6,280 nt of DNA, from positions 1-6,280 of the forward strand of contig WQWK01000123.1 in assembly GCA_009785395.1 (NCBI GenBank), given 5' to 3'. Both the position numbers and the translations under genes were made by a program. Positions 1 to 5,045 of this stretch are shown one piece after another. The notes under the pieces were generated by a model. It saw only the letters and a list, made by a program, of their open reading frames with translations, had not been told where the DNA came from and made no database searches. Each line of letters opens with the position of its first letter. The stretch's first letter is position 1. The stretch is from Conexibacteraceae bacterium. GTDB lineage: Bacteria; Actinomycetota; Thermoleophilia; Solirubrobacterales; Solirubrobacteraceae.

Positions 1-2
1 AG

Positions 3-188
3 CTGCTCCACCAGCAGCGCGACGATTCCGCTGGTGATTCGCTCCCGCCCTCCCCACCAGCGGAGGCGCCCACCCCACCAGTGGAGGCGCCCACCCCACC
101 AGCGGAGGCGCCCACCCCACCAGCGGAGGAAGAGCGCCAGGACGGGCGTACTAGCTCTTCGGATCGAAGCCAAGCGCCACCGAGTTGA
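3..188 (+). CDS. Probable C-terminal end of an unidentified protein with a Pro/Ala/Glu/Thr-rich tail (partial, enters from the left)
   Basis: A plus-strand frame is open from the left edge to a TGA at 186-188. It begins with about 14 mixed residues ([14 protein letters not shown]), followed by heptad repeats of the form PPAEAPT, then an acidic and serine-rich end ([21 protein letters not shown] without its first residues). The composition is that of a disordered tail, similar in style to the tails of the helicase and DoxX proteins in this window. The 21-bp repeat keeps the frame. The stop lies 38 bp inside the 3' end of the converging msrB gene. No domain is visible, so no function can be given. 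A competing minus-strand reading of the same DNA (WWGGRLR heptads, then [13 protein letters not shown]) has good third-position GC but no ATG or GTG start, only a TTG at 171-173. The call is therefore tentative. Confidence 0.42.
   Translation: MLHQQRDDSAGDSLPPSPPAEAPTPPVEAPTPPAEAPTPPAEEERQDGRTSSSDRSQAPPS
52..129. repeat. 21-bp tandem repeat, about 3.7 copies
   Basis: Units start at 52, 73, 94 and 115 and share the core ccccaccagcggagg. The second unit has a single c-to-t change at position 82 (agtgg instead of agcgg), and the last unit is cut short. The period is a multiple of three and encodes PPAEAPT heptads in the plus frame ending at 188. The segment ccgctggtg at 28-36 is the exact reverse complement of caccagcgg in the repeat (55-63 and later copies). 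A 9-bp stem could therefore form downstream of msrB on the minus strand. Confidence 0.9.
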
Positions 189-576
189 TGCAGTAGCGCA
201 GGCCGGTCGGCTCGGGGCCGTCCTCGAACACATGGCCGAGGTGGCCGCCGCAGTTCTTGCACAGCACCTCGGTGCGGATCATGCCGTGGCTGGTGTCGAG
301 GCGGTTGATGACGTTCTCGCTCTCCACGGGGGCGTAGAAGCTCGGCCAGCCGCAGCCCGAATCGAACTTCGTGCCGGAGCTGAACAGGGGCGCGCCGCAG
401 CCCGCGCAGTGATACATCCCGGTGTCCTTGTTGCTGACGAAGGCACCGGTGAACGGACGCTCCGTGGCGGCGTGGCGCAGGACCTGGTAGGCGTCCGGTG
501 TCAGGCGCTCGCGCCACTGCTCGTCGGTGAGCTCGGATACATCTTCAGTCTTGGTGGGGGTCTGCTCGGTATCCAT
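151..576 (-). CDS. msrB: Peptide-methionine (R)-S-oxide reductase MsrB
   Basis: MsrB reduces the R-diastereomer of methionine sulfoxide in proteins, normally using thioredoxin as electron donor, and so repairs oxidative damage in the cytoplasm. The 141-residue product has the full family length and all signature elements: N-terminal [19 protein letters not shown], zinc-binding pairs CAGC (57-60) and CKNC (106-109), GCGWPSF with the recycling Cys75, the [10 protein letters not shown] block, and RYCINS with catalytic Cys129. There is no signal peptide, so it is the cytoplasmic form. The ATG at 574-576 fits the family N-terminus, although no strong Shine-Dalgarno site precedes it. The gene follows the sulfurtransferase on the same strand after 33 bp and is probably co-transcribed and perhaps translationally coupled with it. 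Its 3' end may overlap a converging gene. Confidence 0.97.
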   Translation of the reverse strand: MDTEQTPTKTEDVSELTDEQWRERLTPDAYQVLRHAATERPFTGAFVSNKDTGMYHCAGCGAPLFSSGTKFDSGCGWPSFYAPVESENVINRLDTSHGMIRTEVLCKNCGGHLGHVFEDGPEPTGLRYCINSVALGFDPKS

Positions 577-586
577 ATGCCCAACG

Positions 587-632
587 TTAGCGGGGCTCGA
601 TCGGGCGGGTTAGCCGGGCTCGATCGAGCGGG
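587..632. repeat. 23-bp tandem duplication across the sulfurtransferase stop codon
   Basis: Two adjacent units, 610-632 and 587-609, match at 21 of 23 positions. Read on the minus strand, the first unit carries the last codons (ARSIEPG) and the TAA stop of the sulfurtransferase. The second repeats the same bases after the stop and forms most of the spacer before msrB. The first unit includes the 12-bp palindrome gctcgatcgagc (618-629). Because 23 is not a multiple of three, the second copy could not have been an in-frame extension. Confidence 0.88.
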
Positions 633-1428
633 CCGGGTCGCGGCTCCACTCCGACCACGAACCCGGGTAGAGCCGCCCCGGGCCCAGGCCGGCGCGCTCC
701 AGCGCGAGCAGGTTGTGGCAGGCTGACACGCCGGAGCCGCAGTAGGAGATGACGGGTGTTTCCCCGGTGATCCCGGCGGCGGCGAACGTGGCTCTGAGCG
801 TCTCCGGAGACCCGATGCGGAGGTCCGCGTCGAGGTGGTCGCGCGTGGGCACGCTGCGGGCGCCGGGGATGTGTCCGGAGCGCGGGTCGACCGCATCCGG
901 CCCGCCGTTGAAGCGGCCCGCATCGCGGGCATCGATCAGCACATCGGTGCTGGACGCGACCGCGTCGATCTGCGCCAGCCGGTCCGCCGGCCAGGGGACG
1001 GGCGTGAACGTCGCGGGCGGCCTGGGGCGCGGGTGGTCGCGGTGCAGATCAGCGGCCGGCCACGCCTGGAGGCCGCCGTCCAGCAGCGCCGCATCGTGGC
1101 CGGTCGCGCGCAGCAGCCACACCAGCCGGGCGGCGATGATGCCGCCGGAGTCGTCGTAGGCGACGACGGTGTCAGCGTCGCCGATCCCGAGCGCGCCGAG
1201 TCCGGCGGCGAAGCGCGCGGGCGTGGGCAGCGGGTGGCGACCCGCGCTGTCGTCCTCGTGGGGCTCCGACAGGACCGTGTCGAGGTCGACGAACACGGCG
1301 CCGGGGATGTGTCCCTGCTCGTAGGCGGCGCGCCCCGAGCGGCCGTCGAGGTACCAGCGCACGTCTGCGAGCACCGCGTCGGCGCGGTTCCGCTGCAGCC
1401 AGCCGACATCGACGAAGGGCTCGATCAC
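610..1428 (-). CDS. sseA: Thiosulfate/3-mercaptopyruvate sulfurtransferase (tandem rhodanese, SseA type)
   Basis: This family moves sulfane sulfur from 3-mercaptopyruvate or thiosulfate to thiol acceptors. The 272-residue product has the two-rhodanese layout. The inactive N-terminal domain spans about 1-125 (LADVRWYLDGRSGRAAYEQG at 20-39, GHIPGA at 39-44, LLDGGLQAW at 115-123). The catalytic C-terminal domain spans about 150-272 (VLIDARDAGRFNG at 163-175, GHIPGA at 185-190, active loop CGSGVSA with Cys230, YPGSWSEW at 254-261). A CGSGV(S/T)A loop is typical of mercaptopyruvate enzymes, whereas classical rhodaneses carry CRKG-type loops. The frame stays open upstream to 1623, but that extension runs into the divergent helicase and has no family resemblance. 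I chose GTG at 1426-1428, which has AGGA at 1437-1440, 8 nt upstream. It leads the likely operon with msrB. Confidence 0.93.
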   Translation of the reverse strand: MIEPFVDVGWLQRNRADAVLADVRWYLDGRSGRAAYEQGHIPGAVFVDLDTVLSEPHEDDSAGRHPLPTPARFAAGLGALGIGDADTVVAYDDSGGIIAARLVWLLRATGHDAALLDGGLQAWPAADLHRDHPRPRPPATFTPVPWPADRLAQIDAVASSTDVLIDARDAGRFNGGPDAVDPRSGHIPGARSVPTRDHLDADLRIGSPETLRATFAAAGITGETPVISYCGSGVSACHNLLALERAGLGPGRLYPGSWSEWSRDPARSIEPG

Positions 1429-1486
1429 GGCCTCGATCCTACCGTCGGGGTATCGCGTCCGAGCCGCTCGGCACCATGCCGAACTC
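1429..1486. promoter_or_regulatory. Divergent intergenic region between sseA and the helicase gene
   Basis: This 58-bp spacer must hold at least the sseA ribosome binding site (AGGA on the minus strand, 1437-1440) and probably promoters for both directions. It contains two small, slightly overlapping inverted repeats: ccgag/ctcgg (1459-1463 with 1467-1471) and cggca/tgccg (1469-1473 with 1477-1481). No clear -35/-10 pair stands out on either strand. The minus-strand hexamer TAGGAT (1436-1441) resembles a -10 element but coincides with the Shine-Dalgarno site. No Shine-Dalgarno site precedes the helicase GTG. Confidence 0.5.
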
Positions 1487-3109
1487 GTGTCACTGACGGC
1501 AACAGAGCTTTTGGATTCGCGCAGTCCCGCTGGACTGCGCGAATGGCAGCAGCGCGCACTCGGGGCGATGTCGCAGTGGCGCGAGGGCGCGTTCCTGATC
1601 TCGGCCGCACCGGGCGCGGGCAAGACCCGCCCGGCGCTGGAATTCGCGCGCGGCGAGCTGGCGGCGGGCGACGCCGACGGTCTCGTGATCGCCTGCCCGA
1701 CGGCGCCGCTGACGCGGCAGTGGGCACGGGCCGCACACGCGCTCGGGCTCGAGCTGGCCCCGGACGCGGAGTCGCCGCGGCCGCCAAGCGGGTTTCACGG
1801 AGTCGTCGTCACCTACGCGCGCATCGCGATGTCTCCGCGCGTGTGGGCGGCCGGCACGCGTGAGCGCACGCTCGTGATCGCCGACGAGGCCCACCACCTC
1901 GGCGAGGACCTCGCGTGGGGGGTTGGGTTCGGGCAGGCGTTCGGCCCGGCGTCGCGCTGGCTGCTGCTGTCCGGCACGCCGTTCCGCTCCGACGCGACCC
2001 CGATCCCGGGCGTCGAGTACGACGCCGACGGGCTCGCCGAGCCGGACATCTCCTATCCCTACGCCGACGCCGTGCGCGACCGCGTCTGCCGCCCGGTCGT
2101 GTTCGTCACCTACGACGGCGCGCTGTCGTGGCGCAGCGGCGAGGACGTGATCGAGTCGAGCTTCGACACTGTGCTGTCGAGTCGTGAGGCGAGCCGGCGC
2201 TACCGGACCGCGATCTCCACCGAACTGCCCGACGGGCTGCCGCGGATCCTCGGCGAAGCCGATGTGCGGCTGCGATCGCTGCGCGCCGGCGGCCACCCCG
2301 AGGCCGGCGGGCTCGTGGTCGCGGCCGACTCGACGCACGCGCGCAAGATCGCGGCGCGGCTGCGCGAGGTGAGCGGCCGGCCACCCGTCGTGGTTCTCCA
2401 CCAGGACTCGCGCTCGGCGGCGCGGCTGGCCGCGTTCACGCACTCCGACGAGCCCTGGATCGTCGCCGTCAACATGGTCTCGGAGGGCGTCGATATCCCG
2501 CGGCTGCGGGTCGGCGTCTACGCGACCGCGGCCAAGACGCCGCTGATCTTCCGCCAGATCGTGGGGCGGTTTGTGCGGACGATCCCGGGGCGCGAGCCTG
2601 AGCCGAGCTGGCTCTACATCCCGGCCGACACGGTTCTGCGCGACCATGCCGCCGCCGTCGAGCAGGAGCTGCGGTATCTGGCCCGCCGCCGCGGGGACAC
2701 GGAGGATCTCGGCGAGCTCGACGAGCCGGAGCGGCGCGCGACGGAGCGGACCGACGTGCTCGACTTCGAGCCGCTGAGCGCCGACGTCGCGCCGCAGATG
2801 ACGCTGTTCGGCCCGGCGCCGACCCGCGCCCCGGCGCCGACCCGCGCCCCGGCGCCGACCCCGGTGGCGCCGCCTGCCCCGGCAACGCCCGCCGGGGCAG
2901 GCGCAGTGCCGCTGTTCGAACAGCGCGCACAGTTGCGCGCCAAGCGCCACAGGCTCGTGGCCGAGCTCGCGCGCGACCGCCGCATCCGTCATAGCGACGT
3001 CAACGCCGAGGTCAACCGCGCGCTCGGGATCGAGTCGGCCGGCAGGGCCACGGTCGAGCAGCTGCAGCGCTCGATCGATTGGCTCGACCGGACGCTGTAC
3101 GGCCGATAG
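1487..3109 (+). CDS. DEAD/DEAH-box superfamily 2 helicase with Pro/Ala linker and C-terminal helical module
   Basis: This is an ATP-dependent nucleic acid helicase or translocase of the COG1061/SSL2-like type; its exact substrate is unknown. The 540-residue product shows LREWQQRAL (18-26, Q-motif-like), Walker A APGAGKT (41-47), motif Ia VIACPTAPL (67-75), DEAH (133-136), SGTPFRS (162-168), motif V-like NMVSEGVDIPR (329-339) and motif VI QIVGRFVR (357-364). Residues 443-470 form a PAPTRA-type linker. Residues 476-540 form a charged helical module (LRAKRHRLVAELARDRRI, then DVNAEVNRALGI and VEQLQRSIDWL). The GTG start at 1487 is the first usable start in frame; a TTG at 1511 is an alternative. 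The conserved LREWQ block means the start cannot be the later Met28. No nuclease, methylase or other defence partner lies nearby, so a housekeeping repair or recombination role is the simplest guess. Confidence 0.9.
   Translation: MSLTATELLDSRSPAGLREWQQRALGAMSQWREGAFLISAAPGAGKTRPALEFARGELAAGDADGLVIACPTAPLTRQWARAAHALGLELAPDAESPRPPSGFHGVVVTYARIAMSPRVWAAGTRERTLVIADEAHHLGEDLAWGVGFGQAFGPASRWLLLSGTPFRSDATPIPGVEYDADGLAEPDISYPYADAVRDRVCRPVVFVTYDGALSWRSGEDVIESSFDTVLSSREASRRYRTAISTELPDGLPRILGEADVRLRSLRAGGHPEAGGLVVAADSTHARKIAARLREVSGRPPVVVLHQDSRSAARLAAFTHSDEPWIVAVNMVSEGVDIPRLRVGVYATAAKTPLIFRQIVGRFVRTIPGREPEPSWLYIPADTVLRDHAAAVEQELRYLARRRGDTEDLGELDEPERRATERTDVLDFEPLSADVAPQMTLFGPAPTRAPAPTRAPAPTPVAPPAPATPAGAGAVPLFEQRAQLRAKRHRLVAELARDRRIRHSDVNAEVNRALGIESAGRATVEQLQRSIDWLDRTLYGR
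1515..1544. repeat. Perfect 13-bp inverted repeat with 4-nt loop in the start of the helicase gene
   Basis: The arm attcgcgcagtcc (1515-1527) is followed by cgct and its exact reverse complement ggactgcgcgaat (1532-1544). It lies 28 bp after the first base of the GTG start and encodes part of DSRSPAGLREW. In RNA it would be a very stable hairpin in the early coding region. In DNA it is a possible dimer-binding operator about 90 bp upstream of the sseA start. No T-run follows on either strand, so it is not an intrinsic terminator. Confidence 0.85.
2813..2861. repeat. 18-bp tandem repeat in the helicase linker
   Basis: Two identical 18-bp units (2813-2830 and 2831-2848, ccggcgccgacccgcgcc) are followed by a third, partial unit from 2849. 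They encode PAPTRA hexapeptides joining the helicase core to the C-terminal module. The period keeps the reading frame, as expected for an expandable disordered linker. Confidence 0.9.
2871..2903. repeat. Perfect 12-bp inverted repeat inside the helicase gene
   Basis: The arm cgcctgccccgg (2871-2882) pairs exactly with ccggggcaggcg (2892-2903) across a 9-nt loop. It lies in the Pro/Ala linker coding region, so part of the symmetry could arise from alternating Pro (CCN) and Ala/Gly codons. No T-run follows, so it is not an intrinsic terminator. Confidence 0.8.
2910..2925. repeat. 16-bp perfect palindrome in the helicase gene
   Basis: The sequence cgctgttcgaacagcg is its own reverse complement and lies only 6 bp after the preceding inverted repeat. 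It encodes the end of the linker and start of the C-terminal module (PLFEQR). It contains TTCGAA but does not match the spaced GAAC...GTTC layout of an actinobacterial LexA box, so no regulator is assigned. Confidence 0.75.
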
Positions 3110-3164
3110 GGGACTCGCGGGCCGCGAACCAGTTACCGTGGAGTCAGGCTTTAACCGTCGATCC

Positions 3165-3172
3165 GGAGGTGA
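3165..3172 (+). promoter_or_regulatory. Strong ribosome binding site of the DoxX gene
   Basis: GGAGGTGA is complementary to the 16S rRNA 3' end and sits 5 nt before the ATG at 3178. It decides the start of the DoxX gene against the upstream in-frame GTG at 3079, which would overlap the helicase gene and add 33 residues with no family resemblance. Confidence 0.92.
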
Positions 3173-3177
3173 AGGAC

Positions 3178-3870
3178 ATGAAAGTCGGGCGTCTGTTGCT
3201 GCGAGCCTCAGTGGGAGGTTTCTTCATCGGTCATGGCACTCAGAAACTCTTCGGCTGGTTCGGTGGGCAGGGCCTGCAGGGTCAGGCGGAGACCTTCGAG
3301 CAGATGGGCCTCAAGCCGGGCAAGGTCCAGGCGACCGCGGCGGGTGCTGCCGAGACGCTCGGCGGCGCCGGCGTACTGCTGGGCTACAGGACTCCGCTTG
3401 CCGCCGCCGGGCTCGTCTCCGTGATGGCCACGGCGATCAACCGGGTCCACCTCCCCAACGGCCCGTGGGCGCACAAGGGCGGTTACGAGTACAACGTCGT
3501 GCTGGCAGCGGCGGCGGTTTCACTCGCCGAGTCGGGCCCGGGCTCGCTGTCGCTCGATGCGCTCCGCGGCAAGGAGAAGACCGGGGCGAAATGGGGCCTG
3601 TTCTCGCTCGGCCTCGGCCTGGTTGGCGCCGGCGCCGCACACGTGTTCACCGAGATGCAGGCGGGGAAGTCCGCGGATTCCGCTCCTGAGGCCGGCGCGG
3701 CCGACGCCGGAGCGTCTGTCAACGGCTCGGATCCCGTCGCCGATTCGGCCCCGGCCGCGGAGCCTGAGTCGGCCTCGGCCGGTGAGCCGGAGTCGGCAGG
3801 TGAGCCGGACTCGGCGGGTGAGCCGGAGCCGGGCGCCGAGGAGGCAAGCACCCCGTCGACCGACGCCTGA
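3178..3870 (+). CDS. DoxX family membrane protein with extra membrane segment and acidic repetitive tail
   Basis: DoxX-family proteins are small four-helix membrane proteins linked in various bacteria to quinone, thiosulfate or redox-stress functions; this one's reaction is not known. The 230-residue product shows the family signature GFFIGHGTQKLFGWFGGQG (14-32) in helix 1. Further hydrophobic stretches lie at about 54-70, 73-90 and 105-118, and the end of the DoxX domain is marked by GSLSLDALRG (122-131). Unlike a plain DoxX, it continues with another hydrophobic segment (WGLFSLGLGLVGAGAAHVF, 139-157). A tail of about 70 residues rich in Ser, Ala, Glu and Pro follows, with EPESAG-type hexads. 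Five segments would put the tail on the opposite side of the membrane from the N-terminus. The aldo/keto reductase gene starts 21 bp later, so the two are probably one operon. Confidence 0.9.
   Translation: MKVGRLLLRASVGGFFIGHGTQKLFGWFGGQGLQGQAETFEQMGLKPGKVQATAAGAAETLGGAGVLLGYRTPLAAAGLVSVMATAINRVHLPNGPWAHKGGYEYNVVLAAAAVSLAESGPGSLSLDALRGKEKTGAKWGLFSLGLGLVGAGAAHVFTEMQAGKSADSAPEAGAADAGASVNGSDPVADSAPAAEPESASAGEPESAGEPDSAGEPEPGAEEASTPSTDA
3781..3832. repeat. 18-bp tandem repeat in the DoxX tail
   Basis: Three imperfect units begin at 3781, 3799 and 3817, each starting ggtgagccgga and differing by a few substitutions. They encode GEPESA, GEPDSA and GEPEPG. A diverged earlier unit (EPESAS) precedes them. 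The repeat creates a negatively charged, presumably disordered C-terminus. Confidence 0.88.
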
Positions 3871-3891
3871 CGCGCGCCGAGACGGGGCCGC

Positions 3892-4938
3892 ATGCCGCCA
3901 CGTGAGCGCTACGTACCACGCGAAGACCGCTACGACTCGGTGCCGTATCGTCGCACCGGTCGCAGCGGTCTGCTGCTACCGCCGATCTCAGTCGGCCTCT
4001 GGCAGAACTTCGGGGACTCGCACCCGATCGCGCAGAGCCGCGCGATCCTGCGGCGCGCGTTTGACCTCGGGGTGACGCACTTCGACCTCGCCAACAACTA
4101 CGGGATTCCCTACGGCTCGGCCGAGATCAACTTCGGCCGCCTGCTGCGCGAGGACTTTCACGGCCTGCGTGACGAGCTCGTGATCTCGACAAAGGCGGGC
4201 TACGACATGTGGCCCGGCCCGTACGGCGAGTGGGGCTCGCGCAAGTACGTGCTCTCCAGCCTCGACCAGAGCCTGCAGCGCATGGGGCTCGATTACGTCG
4301 ACATCTTCTACTCGCACCGCGTCGATCCGGACACGCCGCTGGAGGAGACGATGGGCGCGCTCGATAGTGCCGTGCGTCAGGGCAAGGCGCTCTATGCGGG
4401 GATCAGCTCATACGGTCCAGAGTTGACCCGGCGGGCGAGCGAGATCATGCGCGAGCTCGGCACGCCGATCCTGATCCATCAGCCCTCGTACTCACTGCTC
4501 AACCGCTGGATCGAAGACGGACTCCTGGACGTGCTGGAGGACGAGGGGATCGGCTGCATCGCGTTCTCGCCGCTGGCACAGGGCCTGCTTACCGACAAGT
4601 ACCTCGACGGGACGCCGGAGGGCTCGCGTGCGCGCAGCGGCATCGCCTTCAACGACGGGATGCTGACCGAGGAGAACATCGAGCGCGTGCGTGCGCTCAA
4701 CGAGATCGCAAGCGGCCGCGGCCAGAGCCTCGCGCAGATGGCGATCGCCTGGACGCTGCGCGACGCGCGTGTGACCTCGGCGCTGATCGGCGTGTCGAGC
4801 CTCGCCCAGCTGGAGGACAACCTGGCCACGCTCGACAGGCTCGACTTCAGCCCGGACGAGCTCGCGGAGATCGAGAAACATGCCCACGAGGGAAATCTGA
4901 ACATCTGGGCCCGGTCGGCGGCGGTCAAGCCTGAGTAG
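3892..4938 (+). CDS. gpr: Aldo/keto reductase, L-glyceraldehyde 3-phosphate reductase type (YghZ/Gpr-like)
   Basis: This is an NADPH-dependent aldehyde reductase of the AKR14 type. The E. coli relative reduces L-glyceraldehyde 3-phosphate and also acts on methylglyoxal. The 348-residue product has a complete (alpha/beta)8 aldo/keto reductase sequence. The catalytic tetrad is visible: Asp65 and Tyr70 in THFDLANNYG, Lys101 in STKAGYDMWPGPYG and His142 in DIFYSHRVD. The NADP-binding C-terminal part includes IAFSPLAQGLLTDKY (223-237) and ALIGVSSLAQLEDN (297-310). Blocks such as LLREDF, SLDQSLQRMGLDYVDIFYSH and LIHQPSYSLLNRW closely resemble the remembered YghZ sequence. The ATG at 3892 is preceded only by a weak GGGG. 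Its place 21 bp after the DoxX gene suggests shared transcription. Substrate assignment is by family similarity. Confidence 0.93.
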   Translation: MPPRERYVPREDRYDSVPYRRTGRSGLLLPPISVGLWQNFGDSHPIAQSRAILRRAFDLGVTHFDLANNYGIPYGSAEINFGRLLREDFHGLRDELVISTKAGYDMWPGPYGEWGSRKYVLSSLDQSLQRMGLDYVDIFYSHRVDPDTPLEETMGALDSAVRQGKALYAGISSYGPELTRRASEIMRELGTPILIHQPSYSLLNRWIEDGLLDVLEDEGIGCIAFSPLAQGLLTDKYLDGTPEGSRARSGIAFNDGMLTEENIERVRALNEIASGRGQSLAQMAIAWTLRDARVTSALIGVSSLAQLEDNLATLDRLDFSPDELAEIEKHAHEGNLNIWARSAAVKPE

Positions 4939-4991
4939 CCCGGCTCGCTCGCGCCGGACGCGCCCGGCTCGCTCGCGCCGGCCGCGCGAGC
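4939..4991. repeat. 24-bp direct repeat and hairpin just after the aldo/keto reductase stop
   Basis: A 19-bp sequence, cccggctcgctcgcgccgg, occurs at 4939-4957, directly after the TAG, and again at 4963-4981. The second copy runs into a short inverted repeat, gctcgcg (4971-4977) with cgcgagc (4985-4991), around a 7-nt loop. There is no T-run, so it is at best a rho-dependent or factor-assisted transcription end. The rest of the 107-bp spacer holds the AT-richer promoter-like stretch of the next gene. Confidence 0.8.
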
Positions 4992-4999
4992 ACGATCGC

Positions 5000-5038
5000 T
5001 TGCAAATTAGAAGTACGACGCCGGATGCGTCGAAGGGG
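5000..5038 (+). promoter_or_regulatory. Likely promoter area and ribosome binding site of the NlpC/P60-like gene
   Basis: A short AT-richer island, ttgcaaattagaagt (5000-5014), stands out from its GC-rich surroundings and is the best promoter candidate, though no well-spaced -35/-10 pair can be fixed. AAGGGG at 5033-5038 lies 7 nt before the ATG at 5046 and supports that start. The earlier in-frame ATG at 5025 has no such site. Confidence 0.5.
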
Positions 5039-5045
5039 CACGTTG

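Noticed and set aside
1515..1544. Intrinsic terminator for a gene on either strand
   Set aside because: No run of T follows the stem on the plus strand. On the minus strand the stem is followed by ccaaaagc, which would give A and not U in the RNA.
1429..1623. Upstream extension of sseA to 1623
   Set aside because: The added 65 residues have no rhodanese similarity and would overlap the helicase start. GTG at 1428 has a suitably spaced AGGA and begins right at the family N-terminus.
835..1863. Plus-strand open frame across sseA and into the helicase gene
   Set aside because: It is the antisense shadow of sseA and then a shifted frame of the helicase. The protein has no recognisable motif.
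2910..2925. LexA (SOS) box for the helicase
   Set aside because: The palindrome has GTTC and GAAC in the wrong order and spacing for the actinobacterial LexA box, and it lies deep inside the gene.
1490..2992. Long minus-strand open frame (about 500 codons) opposite the helicase gene
   Set aside because: It is a GC-driven shadow. Its translation is rich in Arg, Gly and His with no family motif, while the plus strand carries all SF2 helicase motifs.
1487..3109. Helicase as part of a defence system
   Set aside because: None of the neighbours (sulfurtransferase, MsrB, DoxX, aldo/keto reductase) is a nuclease, methylase or other known defence partner.
5025..5045. ATG at 5025 as the start of the NlpC/P60-like gene
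   Set aside because: It lacks a ribosome binding site, while ATG 5046 has AAGGGG at 7 nt. It is not fully excluded, because MRRRGT would give a better charged signal-peptide start and a lipoprotein reading.
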